Made by a program: the position numbers and the translations under genes
Notes under the pieces: generated by a model
Databases searched by the model: none
Seen by the model: only the letters and a program-made list of their open reading frames with translations
What the model was told of the DNA's origin: nothing
From: Gigaspora margarita
Lineage: Eukaryota; Glomeromycota; Glomeromycetes; Diversisporales; Gigasporaceae
Length of the DNA stretch: 64,000 bases
Assembly: GCA_009809945.1 (NCBI GenBank)
Contig: WTPW01000027.1
Location: forward strand, 555,195 to 619,194
Direction of reading: 5' to 3'
Shown here: positions 36,740-49,228 of the stretch, one piece after another
Numbering within the stretch: position 1 is the stretch's first letter
How the letters are laid out: each line of letters starts with the position of its first letter

Positions 36740-37372
36740 CTTTTTTTTTTTTCCTTCACTTCTAATCCCAACGATATACACCACCAAATGTCAGACCAAA
36801 TGTTTTTATGTTAATGGGGAGCAGTTACCGAGGCTTCCACTTGTGGTCAGGCCATATCCAAACCAACTCTGTGGTAAGGACATATTCCTTAAACCACTAC
36901 CACTAACTATCCAACCCAACAATTGTATACACTTATAGTGCTCCATCTAAGGCACATTGATCCTTGGTTTGCACAGCCAGCCCTGTCAAATCTGAGTTCA
37001 GATGGGGTGTGTCTGTTATTCGACATCCTGGGTCCCTGTTTTTCCACGGTGTTTCAGTTCTGCCTATATCTATCTAGACCAGTCCTTGCTTCGCTGCTTA
37101 TCCATAAGAAGTTGCATTGGCATCTCAACTCCCATGTAGAGCTCTGACCATCAATACGAGTTTGACTTCTACTGGTCCTATTGTCAATAGGCTGGATCAT
37201 TATAAGATGTGGCTAAGCCGTCCAAACATGGTCCTAACATCCTAATTCAAGTCATCCATCACATGATCATGTGTAGTTAATTTAGCTGTTTGTAGGACTT
37301 GAACTGGCAACCTTATGCTTGGAACGGTTATTGTCCTAGGAGCGCAACCACTATGCTATCGACCCGCAGGAC
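36740..37372 (-). mobile_element. tRNA-headed SINE on the minus strand (633 bp)
   Basis: On the minus strand the 5' head reads GGGTCGATAGCATAGTGGTT (A-box region, 37347-37366) and GCCAGTTCAAGTCC (B-box, 37294-37307). The 3' poly(A) is the T-run at 36741-36752. The duplication CAATATTTATAT / CAATATTTACAT flanks it (36728-36739, 37373-37384). GC content is clearly above the surroundings, and frames inside it have no support as genes. Confidence 0.85.
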
Positions 37373-37646
37373 CAATATTTACATTTTTGAGATAGCCATA
37401 ATATTATAAGATAAAATAAAATTAGATAAAAATGTTTTGAATCATTTTAGAATTTATATCAATTTTGAATTCTAATATATTATTTCTCAATTTTCACTAA
37501 TTATGAAATGACCTAGGCCAATTTGTAATACAGATACAAGACTATAGCAATATAATAAGCTACTAATAATAATTACATATAGTATTATATAGTTATTAAT
37601 AATAACAATAAAAATTGTACATTTAATCAATAACAATAATAATAAT

Positions 37647-37885
37647 TTTTATGGCTAAAGCTAGAAATCCTGAAACTAGAAATTTTAATTATTTAAATAT
37701 GAAATTTTCAAAAAATTTTAGGGCCTTTTGTTAGAATTTTTTTTTTAGAATTAGGTTAGAGTTTAGAGTTTGTTTTAATAATAAGTAGATTTTGGTAGTG
37801 TTTATATTTTTAAATCAAGGTTCCTAATTTCCAGCTTTTGCCTTTCTAGCTTCAGCTATTTTTAGCTTTAGCTACAACAATAATT
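37647..37885. mobile_element. MITE family with GCTGAAGCTGGAAATT ends, copy C
   Basis: A diverged copy of the elements at 6432 and 11107: 'GGCTAAAGCTAGAAAT' left and 'AGCTTTAGCTACAACAA' right, with the same interior order (TTTTAGGGCCTTTTGTTAG, TTAGAGTTTAG, ATTTTGGTAG, AATCAAGGTTCCTAATTTCC). Confidence 0.75.
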
Positions 37886-39187
37886 ATTAATAAGCACATT
37901 GATATTTGCATTAATTTTTTTTTATTAATATATTTTTAATTATTATATTCAAATTGATTTTTATTGCATTATATTATATATTATCTTTTTTAATACTTTA
38001 TTAATTTGCAAGGATATAGATCTGTGACTCATATATTTGTTATAATGAATGTCTAAATATAAAAGTAAAATTTTCTTCAGAAGTAGCTATTATTTCAATA
38101 ATCATATTTACAATAACTATTGTAGCAAAAATAAATATAAAAGTAAATTTTCTGAGTAATCACATTTGCAATAATTAAGTAGCTAAAATAAATAACTAGA
38201 ATATATATTTTGTGTCAATTAAAAATTTTGTAAATTTTTAATTAACATATGTATTTATTATTAAAGAATAATCTAGATCAATTTTAATTAATAGTTTGCT
38301 AGTTAATTATAGTATAACATAACACAAATTATATATAAAGAATTACTATAGGTAAAATGTGGTATGCATATATATATAACTTTTTTATTAAGTTAATGAC
38401 TTGTATTGATTAATTAAAAGCTGTAGAGCTCATTGCAATGTATCAAATATGGACCACATCACTTATAGTCATCAAAAAAAATTCATATAAATTCAAATAG
38501 CATCTTGTCTTTTAATTTAAGTAATATTAAAAATAGGTGGCTACTATTTCTACTATGGTATTTGCTATTTCTACTATAGTTATACCAAAATTTCTATTTT
38601 TAAAATCCTCTCTAACTTTAATTTTAACTCTAACCCTAACCCTAACTTTAAAAACTAATAACAGATAAGTAAATCTTCTTTGACCCCTAATTAAGGATAG
38701 GGGTACAAATTGCAAATTATATATAAAATTTATAGCATTGATTTATTCTTTTTAAAATATTGTAAAATTTTTTTAAGCAAATTGTTTTTGAGCTATTAAC
38801 TAAAATTATAGAGCAGGTTTTTCTAATTTAAAAAATAGCAAATTTATTAAAATTAGTTTAATATTCATCAAGTTATGCCGATTTAAATTTTATATATCAA
38901 AAAATATTTACAAAAATTATATGATGATCATATAATATCGACCAATCAAAATTAATCATTTTGCATAACTGGAAAAAATTTGAGCCAACTGGGTAAAACT
39001 TTATAATATATAGAAATCAATTTTTTTAAATATATGCTTTATTAAAATTTTACTATTATATAATGTGCATTTTGTTCTAAATATTATAAAGCCTTAGTCA
39101 AATTTGATTATGAATATAAAAAGTTTTATTAGTAGTACATTATTAATTTTATATAAATCTTGTTGTACAGCTAAAATTATATACACT
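37886..39187. other. No gene seen; AT-rich with a CTAACCCTAACCCTAAC run
   Basis: 38570-38660 contains a C-rich run of CTAACCCTAACCCTAAC between AT-rich flanks with a CTACTATTTCTACTATGG repeat (38541-38585). The rest is featureless at this level. Confidence 0.45.
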
Positions 39188-40073
39188 TAAAAGTTGTAGA
39201 GCTTATTGTTCTGATTATAATAGTACTATATTTACGCGAACTAACATGCACCTGCGCGTTATTTCGAGTACACGCATAGGCGTTATTGCAGGGTAAAGGT
39301 CTAATTTTGAGCTGTCTCTAAATGCTTATTAAAGCATTAGTATGTGGGGTGTACATTATTTTGGGATACACATGGGCGTTATTTTGAAACCAACTATGCT
39401 ATTTTAAGAAAATCCAATTTTAAAATAACGCCTATGTGCATTATATCGCGTAAATACAGTAGTTAAATTATTAAAATCAGACCAGTAAATCCCAAGATAC
39501 TTGGAATAAAAGAAGAGAACATAAGGATTAGCAAATTTACTATTATACAAAGTATAGAAATGCTATCAAATGAAAAACCATAATTCGCATAGAATTTTAT
39601 TATCATAACTGACTTTGAGTTCTTAAGTAAAGCTTTTTTAACTCAAAAAAATGCTAGTTTTTTAAAATGTTTTTATTATTTTCTTAGTAAATTTTTCACT
39701 ACAATAAAACCCCTTTTTAAAACATATATAAAGAAAAACAAATAAAGTTAGAAAACAAGCTATTAAATGAACAATTGTAATTTGTACAAAAATTTATTAT
39801 TACAATTGACTTTAGGCTCTTAAGTAAAGTTGTTTTTTGGCTCAAAAAAATGCTAGTCTTTTAAAATAAGTTTTATTAGTTTCTTAGTAATATTTTTCAC
39901 TACAATAAAAACTTTTCAAACTGTATGTAAAAAAAATAAATAGTTGGTGTAATAGTAAATTTGCTGATCCTTATTTTCTCTTCTTTGATCCAAAGTACCT
40001 TGGGATCCACTGGGCTGATCTGATAATTTAACTACTATTAGAATCAGAAAAATGAGCTTTACAACTTTTAACT
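39188..40073. repeat. 0.9-kb palindrome with a MITE in its left arm
   Basis: The left arm (39188-39560, interrupted by 39226-39459) and right arm (about 39945-40073) are inverted copies: AAAAGTTGTAGAGCTTATT versus inverted AATGAGCTTTACAACTTTT, and 'TCCCAAGATACTTGG' versus 'CCAAAGTACCTTGGGA'. The centre holds two direct copies of a ~120-bp segment (TCTTAAGTAAAG, CTCAAAAAAATGCTAGT, CACTACAATAAAA). Confidence 0.75.
39226..39459. mobile_element. TA-flanked MITE (234 bp), insertion with visible empty site
   Basis: The ends CTATATTTACGCG and inverted CTGTATTTACGCG are followed by GCGTTATTT / inverted, with TA on both sides (39224-39225, 39460-39461). The opposite arm of the host palindrome has the uninterrupted sequence AATAGTAGTTAAATTAT, which proves the TA duplication. 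Confidence 0.9.
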
Positions 40074-40135
40074 AGAAACCAAAGAAGGTTTACTTAGAGT
40101 TAACATTATAGTAAATTTTATAATACAGTGTAGGA

Positions 40136-40465
40136 TAGTATAAACCAACACTCTGCACCAAATTTAAAATAAATACTCGATTCTGATTGGCTAATATAAT
40201 AGAATCAATTGTAATTGGTCAAAAATCACATATGAGTTTCTTTTTTTTATATATTAAATGCCAAATTTTCAGTTTTTTAGTAAACTTTAAATCGATATAA
40301 CTTCTTAAAGTTAAAATAAAACAAAAATCTTTTCTAACCAAATTGTAGCTTTAGACTTAAAGCTACAAATTAGTTAAAATTTTATTTAAAAAAATTTTAT
40401 TTTTAAGTTATATCAATTTTTATAAATGTATATAAAAAGGTGTTGGTTTATAGTGTCCTGCACTG
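40136..40465. mobile_element. Mariner-like MITE (330 bp)
   Basis: CAGTGTAGGATAGTATAAAC left and inverted CAGTGCAGGACACTATAAAC right, both continuing CAACAC, with TA outside (40134-40135, 40466-40467). The inverted homology continues inwards. Non-coding. Confidence 0.85.
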
Positions 40466-40769
40466 TATATTATATTAATACTAAAAATAGAAATTCTTGT
40501 ATAACTATAGTAGAAATAGGTATTCTCTAAAATATAAACTATAAAAATAGTAAATTCAATGCTACTTTTTCAGATTTACAGTTTATTTTTTTTTTGTAAT
40601 TTGTTATTTTATAAAGTATTAAAGGTTAAAGTTAATCAATTTCTCAAATTTCAGACTAAATATGAATATTTCTTAGGTGGTGTAAAATTTTGATCAATAA
40701 TAACCAAGCATATAACTAAGTCTGATAAAAATTTCAGAATAATCTACATTTTTTGATAAGTATAGATGA

Positions 40770-42185
40770 CATGAACTATAGTAGTTAGATTATCTAAATT
40801 GGCCAGTAATAGCAGATATTATTAAAAAATGATTGGTTAACTATATAAAATTTCTGTTTATTTAGCATAGGACATGTCCCATTCATTGCTTTCTATAATT
40901 AAAATTTTTAAAAAGACATATGAATTTACTATATAACTTTGAGCTAAGATTTTCTTAAATCTAACTTATTACTTAAAATTAAATTTTACAATTATATAGA
41001 ACAGGAAAAGAAAAAAAAATTGAGCTTAAAAACTGTATTAAAATTTTGTTAATTTTGTACAATTTCAAAATGTAACTTTGTCAAAAACAAATATTTACTA
41101 ATTTTAAATTAGTAATTATATGTAAAATTATGTTCTGAACAACTTTACTTAGGTGACAGAAGTAGGTTACCTTGTAAGAAAAATGGGTTATCTATGTACT
41201 AAAGTTAAAATTTATTGTATTCATAATATAACTTTTTTTTCTTATTAGGCAGCCTACTTTGGGCTCTTAAGCAAAATTGTTTAGCATGTAATTTTATATT
41301 ATATTTGAGATTGAATCACATTTTTTGGACCTTTTACTAAAGGTTGGAACTGGTTTTAAAAATTTAGGTTTATCACATCAAAATTTGGGTTTATTACACA
41401 AAATTTCGGGTTTATCACATAAATTATTAGTAAATGATATAATAAACCTGAATTTTTGTATGATAAATCTGAATTTTGATGTGATAAACCCAAAATTTTA
41501 AAACTGGTTCCAATCTCTACCTTTTACTAGTGAAAAATGGGTTAAAGTTCAAAAAAAATTTTTTTAAAAAAAAAAAAAAATTTTTTTGAACTTTAAATCC
41601 ATTTTTCACTTAGTAAAAGGTCCAAAAACGCAATTCTATTTCAAATGCGATATAAAATTACATGTCAAACAACTTTGCTTAAGAGCCCAAAGTAGGTACC
41701 TAATAAGAAAAAAAGTTATATCATGAAATATGATAAATTTAACTTTAGTACATAGATAACCTATTTTTTTACAAGATAACCTACTTCGGTCGCCTAATTA
41801 AAGTTGTTCAGAGTATAATTTTACACATAACTACTAATTTAAAATTAGTAGATATTTGTTTTTAACAGAGTTACATTTTGAAAAAGTGCAAAATTGGCAA
41901 AATTTTTATACAGTTTTTAAGCTCAAAATTTTCTTCTTTTCTTGTTCTATACACCTGCAAAATTTAATCTTAAGTTAATAAGTTAGATTTAAGAAGATCT
42001 TAGCTCAAAGTTATATAGTAAATTTATATGTTTTTTAAAAATTTTAATTGTAGAAAACATTTGGACCTATTTCAAGGGGACATGTTCTATGCCTGTTATA
42101 TAGAGATTTTAATAGTTAGCCAATTATTTTTTAATGATAAATCTTGTTATCTACTGAGCTAATTTGAATGATTAATAAGTTCTAC
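40770..42185. repeat. 1.4-kb palindrome centred near 41565
   Basis: Arms of about 600 bp pair through TTTACTATATAACTTTGAGC, AACAGGAAAAGAAAA, ACTTTACTTAGGTGAC and GGGCTCTTAAG. The middle is a T/A-run hairpin at 41545-41590. The left arm alone contains the 182-bp insertion 41338-41519. Confidence 0.8.
41338..41519. mobile_element. hAT-like MITE (182 bp) with 8-bp duplication and empty site
   Basis: TAAAGGTTGGAACTGG left and inverted TAGAGATTGGAACCAG right are flanked by CCTTTTAC (41330-41337, 41520-41527). The other palindrome arm (inverse of about 41604-41632) has the single, unduplicated CCTTTTACTAAGTG. The interior consists of 'TTTATCACAT' / 'ATGTGATAAA' units. Confidence 0.9.
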
Positions 42186-42727
42186 AATTTTCAATTAATT
42201 ATTACAAGTTGTTAATTTAGTAAGAAAGAGTTTTAAATATATACACACTATATTCTACTTATAGTAATATTTATATATAATTTGCATTATTTTATACTAT
42301 GATCAATCTCTAATTACTAGCAGACTATTAATTAAATACATTTATCAAACTATTGTATTTATAAAAATAATTTATTAAAAACCCAATAAAAAAATTATTA
42401 TTATAATTACAAAGCTAAACTAATATCTTTTGGTATTTAAAAAATAAATTAGTAAAAACTCTCATATCAATAAGTCATTTTTATATTAACAAAATAATGG
42501 CTTCAAGAGTTGTTTTTTTGCTATCTTTATATTCAAAAATTAATAGTTTTTCTGCTAAAAATTTATTATTTATTTTTATAGGCAAAAAATTTTTTTAACT
42601 TAATATATATTTTCAAAACTTATTCATTAATAAAAAAAAACAAAGAAGTTAACTAAATAAATTATTATATTATTAAATAACTTTATTAAATATTTTCTTT
42701 GTAGTGAATAAATTATTAAGTTTGTTA

Positions 42728-42892
42728 GGGCATGCTATTTATTACATAATATTTTTTACTTAGTAGCCATCCTTATTCATATATGGTATAATTGCTTTAT
42801 CTATTTTGAATTAGTTAATATAATATATAGATATGATCACTACTTTTGACCATGTATTTATGGTAAAAATCATGAGATAAATAGCATGCCCC
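42728..42892. mobile_element. Harbinger-like MITE (165 bp)
   Basis: GGGCATGCTATTTAT at the left and ATAAATAGCATGCCC at the right are flanked by TTA (42725-42727, 42893-42895), as in PIF/Harbinger target sites. Confidence 0.75.
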
Positions 42893-42895
42893 TTA

Positions 42896-43829
42896 AGTAG
42901 TTCTATAAACTCTTTTATTTTATAAATAAAATATTTTAAATTGTTAAATAGATTATAAAGAATAAATAGCTATTAATTTTATACCAATTGCAATTTTACT
43001 AATAATATTAGTCAATTAATAATTGCAGAGCATATATTTATATAAATATTATAATTGCTAATTAAATTAATTTAATATTTTTAATTGAATATAGGCTAAA
43101 TATATTAGAAATTCTTTACCAATTTGAGTAAATTTAAAATTTTGTTTCAATATAAGTATATTTAGATTAACTTATATTGATTCTAAATTCTATTTTGATG
43201 TATATACAATAGCATAGCAGGTTTTACTATGATTGGCTAATCTTTGAAAATTATCTTATTATAAAAAGTTCTATTAAAGTAACAATTTTCTGTTACAAGA
43301 TTGAATTCAAAGCCACGAATATGAATTTCTAGAGTGTAAGACAAAAAAAAATTAGAAAGTTTACATTTTGCTTTATAAACTATCAAAGTAATTTAGTAAT
43401 TTGTGAAATAATTCAGAAGTTAAATAAGAAGCAACCTATTTTACCTTGAATAGAATAAATATTAACAAATATGTTAAAATTCTGTACTTGTTAGACAAGC
43501 AAGAAAAACTTAAATAAAGAATTTATTTTTTGGTAGTAGACAAAGGTATGGATTGCTAAATTAGTAAATATTAAGTAACAAACTTTTTTTTGCTTTTTAA
43601 TTTGTTTTACTCTTTATAAAATCTTGTGTATTAAGAACATTAAATGTCAAAATGTAGAGGAGTATTGTAAATATGAAATAGGTATTAAATATATAAAAGA
43701 AGTATTGAATATATAGGGTTTGAATATTAAACATAGTATATAGAGTGTATTGGGCTTTATAATCATGAAAACAGAGAAATAATCATAAGAGCTAGCTATA
43801 AAGTCATTATTTTTAATTTAATTATTTAA
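42896..43829. other. No gene seen
   Basis: AT-rich sequence between the Harbinger-like MITE and the LTR fossil. A minor repeat of TATTAAATATATAAAAGAAG-like units lies at 43670-43740. Confidence 0.5.
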
Positions 43830-44235
43830 TGTAACTAGTAGATCTCTTTTTTAAGCCAAAAGGGAAGTTGTTTCTTTTAGATTTATTGTTCTGCTTTTTA
43901 TATACATACTTTTACTAACTGCATATTTATGACTACATTGTTCATGCAAATTACTAACTAATTCACTTATGATAACCTTTCGCATAATTGCTTTTGCATA
44001 ACTATTTAGTCATTATAGTACGATCTTGATCAAAGATTGTAATCATATTACAAGAATTTGCTAAGCACATAATTCACCTCTTTCTATTGTTACTTATCTA
44101 ATTGCATACTAATTACCTCATTTAACATTATACAGATTACGATCGATTACTGTCCCTTGTATATTGATGCACCTACACTGCTACAACCCAATTGATCACT
44201 ATGGCATAATTTTAGTATGATTTTAACCTGTTACA
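43830..44235 (-). repeat. 3' LTR of the Gypsy-type fossil
   Basis: The copy runs from TGTAACTAGT to the inverted terminus CTGTTACA; the 6-bp inverted ends TGTAAC/GTTACA are typical of LTRs. It matches the right-hand LTR from its outer edge for about 250 bp. Confidence 0.85.
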
Positions 44236-47200
44236 CTCTTCCTTACCTAAACTAGAGCTACCTATTGCTTTATTACTCGCCTCATACCCTTTTACCATCT
44301 TCATGGCATTTCTCAAATTTGATAATGGTTCTCATATTGCCTCATGAAGAGGGTAGCTCTTCTACTTAATCAAGTACTGGGGTTTCTAGTAATATGTTCA
44401 TTTATCCAAGATCTCCTCAACCTCAAATTCTGGATCCAAATTTACTCTATCAAGAAATTCTGAAGGTGGTGGTATTTCTGTTCTTTCTTCAAATTCATTT
44501 GGTACATACAGCTTCAGCAATAATACATGGAATGCTGGATATATACTCATATGAGGAGATAGAGTCAGTTTGTATGCCATTGATGATAACTTTTTCTCAA
44601 TTGTATATGGTCCAATAAATTTTGCTATCAATTTCTTAGAGGTTCATCTTGCATCTACAACCAGTATAAGATGTTGTATTGAAAGCATCACTTGCTTACC
44701 TTCTTGTAATTCTGTATCTCTATGGCCCTTATTGTAATATTTTGCTTACCTTTTCTGTACTGCTACTAATGTATTTTTTGCTATATTTATTGTTACTATC
44801 TAATGCTCATATAAGTACTACCTTCACCTTTGTTCTATTTAATACCTTTGATATTTAGTACTAGAAGTGATTGGAACTGATTGTAATCTGATTGGAACAG
44901 TATAAAGCCCATTGATGACTGTTGGGCATTATTATATGCAAATTCTGCAGCTGCCAGCAACTGGTCCCAATTGTTTTGTTTATAATTGATATATACATGT
45001 AGTATATCCTCCAAAATCCTGTTAGTACATTCTGTTTGCCCATCTGTTTGTGGATTTGCAGCTGTTAACATGCATAGCTTAGTTTCAAATAACCTAAATA
45101 ATTCCTTCCAGAAGTTTTCTACAAATTTCAAGTCTCGATCAGATACAATTCCACATAACATTCTGTGATTTTTAAATACTTCTTGGAAGTATAATTTAGC
45201 TACTTCTGGTGCTGTAACAGTAGTCCAAGTAGGACTGAAGTGTGCTCTTTTACTAAAGCGGTTGACTACCCTATAATAGCATTATAGCCTTCTATAGTAA
45301 GCAGCAAATTGGTTATAAAATCTATTGAAACTAGCTTTCAAGACTGTTTCAAAATTTCTAATAGTTGCAGTAGTCCTGCAGGCACCTGATTTGATGCTTT
45401 ATTTCTTTAATAGCTTTCGTAGCTATTTACATATTTTTGACATCTTTTCCCATTCTTTTCCAATAGTACAACCATTATAAACTGCTATAAGTTCAATCTA
45501 CTCTGGATGGCTATTAACATCATAGTGTTCATAGAGTATTCCAATTTTTAACTTTGATATATATGCTATGCACAGCCGAGAATTCTCTGAATTTTGTACT
45601 AGATACAACAACCCATCCTCTTCAAGTTGGTACTGAGATAATTGATGTTTTAACTGTTTCGCACTACCACTCTCTGGTTCTTTTATTGCATCAATTATAA
45701 TTGTTAGATGCTTATCTCTTCCTGAATTGTCATATAGAAATTGGGGTCAATAAGTTGTTATTATATTAGCTTCCAGTTTTCTGAACAGTGCATCAGCTAC
45801 TATATTCATTTTGGCTGGTCTATATTTTACCTTAAAGTTATATAACTGTAATGTCTCAACCCACCTAGCTTGTCTTCATAACAACTTCGATTGGGAGTTA
45901 ATGAATTCTAATGAAGCATGATTAGTAAAAATTGTAAACAATTGTCCTTCTAAGTATACTTTCCATACCTTTAGTATATAAATTACTGCTAACAATTCTT
46001 TTTCATAAATTGGATAATTTACTTCTGCTAGTATCATTTTTTTGGATTCATATGCTACTGGTTTCTCACTATTTTCTTGTTCTTGACTTAATATGGTGCC
46101 GATTGCAAAACGGATACATTAGTTATAACAATAAATAGTTTTTTAGGGTCAGGTAGCGTTAGTACTGGGGTGTTCATAAGTTCTTCTTTAAGCCTATAAA
46201 ATGCATCATCTTGTTTAATTTACCATTCATATAATTGGTCTTTATACAACAGACTAGTTAAAGGTGCAGCTAATTTAGAGCTATCGAGTATGAACATTCT
46301 ATAAAGGTTTACTAACCCCAGAAATAAAAAAAAGTCATATATGTTTTTAGATACTGCCCAAGTTTTTACAGCTTACCATTTTTGGATCTGTCAAGAGTCC
46401 CTTTGATAATACCACATATTCCAAAAATTTTATACTGGATTTCCTGAAATCATATTTTTTTTAAATGTCTATATAACTTATGCTCTTATAATTTTTCTAA
46501 TACTTGCCTCATGTGTTGCACATGCTCATCCTGTGAACTTACTATAAATTAATATCAGCAAGGTAGACAATTACAAATTTATTCAAGAAGTCTCTAAATA
46601 TGTTTTTCATTAGTTGTATAAAAGAAGCTAGGGCATTTGTTAACCCAAACAGCATTACAAGGAACTCGTAATGACCATACCATGCCATTTTTTCTACATC
46701 ACCTTCCTTAATATACAACTGGTGATATCCAGAGCATAGGTCAATTTTATTAAAATATTTTGCTCCAGTAAGTTGGTCTAATAAATCATCAATAGGAGGA
46801 AGGAGGTAGCAATTCTTAATTGTAATTTTATTTAATGCTCTGTAGTCTATACACATACAGAGAGTACTATCCTTCTTTGATACAAACAATACTGGAGCTC
46901 CATATGATGATGAACTAGGGTGAATTATATTTTTATTTACATTTCAGTTAACTGTCTTTTTAATTCTTTTAACTTATATAATGATAATCTATAAATGAGG
47001 CCAAATGGAGGTGCCACATTTTTTTTGTAAAAGATTTTTGTGGTCTATATTCTAACTTAGTGGTAATTCATTAAACAATTCATTAGAAAAAACATCCTGA
47101 TACTTGTCAACTATCCTTGTAAGAAACTCTGGTACTTTTAATATCCCTTCTTCTTCTAGTTTTGCTTTCGTAGTGGATAGTGCTACAAACAGCTCTGTCT

Positions 47201-48279
47201 TCTTCTTAATGTCTTTAACTATCTGTTGTCTCGACACCATTGTTGTAGCGAGCTGCATTTGTTTTCTATTAGCTTGTGCACCAATTTTGTAAATCCTCTT
47301 TTTCTTTCAAAACAATAATTTATTTTCTTGCCAGTTAATGTAAGAATTATAATTGTACAACTAAGGTTTTCCAAATATTATATCACACTTCAGTAGCAGC
47401 AAGACTTCTAACCTTGACCTACTTTCCTTCCAAGGTTTCATTTGTATTATTACATTTGATACATATCTACTTGACATGCACGCCATGCCATCTGCCAATT
47501 CTATAGTTAACTTTTTTTCACTATTAATCATTAATTGATATTTTTCCACAAATTGTTTATTAATAAAATCTTCAAAAGCACCAGAATCTATTAAGATCAG
47601 GGCTTCTTTTCCACAAACTTCTCTCACAATTCCTAAGAGGTTTTCTCTTTTTCTACAAAAGAGTTCCAGCTTGATTGCTCAGAACTGTCAGTTATACAGT
47701 CAAACCTCCATAAATGCAACATGTACAAACAAGACTACAACATGCATTTAGAGAGGTATTGCATTTAGGGAGAGCTAATTAAATTGCAGCTTTAAAGATT
47801 TGATCATCAAGTTTGTATAACTTCTACTAAAAACTATATAACATAGCTTAAATACTAAAATTTGATTGCTATGTGCATTTAGAGTAGTAGCATCATCTTT
47901 CAAACCTGCAATAATGTTTTGAAAACTTCTTATTCTTTGATTTTTATGCTTTATATAATAACTCAACTTGGAGTAACCAAGTCACTACATTTTGACTTTC
48001 TTTCTCCCAAACATAGACAACTGAACTGTCAACCCTTTTGCTTGTAGAGACTCCTATATGGACAGTAGATCCTCCAGTATATTTTTTCCTTTTTTTGCTG
48101 TCCTTGCAGTATTCGTACAAGTTGGGCATTAATAGAATCTTTGATTTTTCTAAACTGTTCAACAAAGGCATTGAAATCGATTTGCGACATGGCTTAGTGA
48201 ATATTCACAAATCACAGTGCAGCTTCTTTTTTTTTTATAAATAGCATATAGAGTGGCTCTTTTATTCGCTGCTACCAAA

Positions 48280-48531
48280 TGTAACTAGTGGATCTCTTTT
48301 TGCAAGCCAAAAGAGAAGTAGTTTCTTTTATATTTATTGTTTTGCTTTTTATACACATACTTTTACTAACTGCATATTTATAACTACATTGTTCATACTA
48401 ATTACTAACTAATCCACTTACAATAACTCCTTATGTAATTGCCCTTGCATAACTATTTAGTCATCACAGTACAATCACAATCAAAGATCATAGTCATATT
48501 ACAAGAATTCGTTAAGCACATAATTTGCCTT
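48280..48531 (-). repeat. 5' LTR of the Gypsy-type fossil, partial
   Basis: Collinear with 43830-44080. The match ends near 48531, where unrelated repeat sequence (48560-48800) takes over, so the outer ~150 bp of this LTR are absent. Confidence 0.85.
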
Positions 48532-48559
48532 TAATCTACTTTTATGTATTTTTTTTTTT

Positions 48560-48800
48560 ATCACACATTAATTCACGTTAATTATCCATGCCAAAACCCA
48601 TGCCATTTGGGCTAGTAAAGTGTTGCAAAACCTGAGCCATTAACAGTCCAATTTGTACAGGCATATGGTCCACAATGGGACAAAATCCATGCCAATTCAA
48701 GCCTCCGATGTACCAAATACGGGGTTAATCTGTGCCATCAAAACCTGTGCTTTACGCTACCAACCCGTACCTTTACGGTGCATTTTTCTTATAGGGATCA
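48560..48800. repeat. CCATGCCAAAACCCATGCC repeat, also at the right window edge
   Basis: 'CCATGCCAAAACCCATGCC' with 'CTAGTAAAGTGTTGCAAAAC' recurs as 'GTGCCAAAATCCATGG' with 'TTAGTAAAGTGCTGCAAA' at 63950-64000. It is moderately GC-rich and its function is unknown. It abuts the truncated LTR. Confidence 0.65.
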
Positions 48801-49228
48801 TATAACATTATTCTAGCAAGAATTATTGGAATATGCTCATATTTTTTATTCTGTACAACAGTTAGTCCTAATTCATTATGGATAAAAGTTTACCTTATAG
48901 TGGTAGCAGTATTGTTACATTAATTTACAGAATTGATACACGAATCGATAAAGAAATAAAAAAATTAAAGAGAATCACATAAAGTCTAACAATAGAAATT
49001 ATTATACATCATGTAAGTTTTTTTTTTTTTTTTATTTTGATATTTTATTTTAATAATTAACTTTTAAAATAAAGGAACACATAAAAGTTGACGTCGTGAC
49101 ATAATTCGATAGCAATAAATTACTTTCTGATCATTGTGATATATTGTTCATGAGCTCATGAGTGTTTTTCATGATACTGTTTCATAAATCGCCATGCCAC
49201 ACAATAACATGCTGGAATCGATTAGGTC

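Larger units (their letters stand above)
43830..48531 (-). mobile_element. Ty3/Gypsy-type LTR retrotransposon fossil
   Basis: Element on the minus strand, bounded by two related LTRs (43830-44235 and the partial 48280-48531). In order on the minus strand: an aspartic-protease-like region with an IDSGA motif (about 47361-47627), reverse transcriptase (about 46540-46890), an RNase H region (about 45800-46080), an integrase core (about 44835-45161) and a C-terminal SH3/chromodomain-like end (about 44398-44631). The order protease-RT-RNase H-integrase is Ty3/Gypsy. A tRNA-primer-like TGGTAGC segment lies just inside the right LTR and a purine-rich tract (GGAAGAG) just inside the left one. It is broken in many places (more than ten interruptions by eye). 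The LTR copies look only about 85-90% alike, so it is old. Confidence 0.9.

Noticed and set aside
36660-37147. Two plus-strand frames of 74-92 residues
   Set aside because: They run through a minus-strand SINE including its poly(A); no conserved features.
38610-38645. Interstitial telomere from CTAACCCTAACCC (also 6510-6541, 11202-11222)
   Set aside because: Runs are short and impure, and two of the three lie inside a MITE family, so no chromosome-fusion claim is justified.
47695-47775. Complete pogo-like MITE inside the LTR fossil (CAGTCAAACCTCC start)
   Set aside because: A TA-CAGT-type end and inverted GCATTTA motifs are visible, but the matching second end could not be located, so it is not listed as an element.
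49021-49040. Poly-T run as a retroposon tail
   Set aside because: No target duplication or element body could be found on either side.
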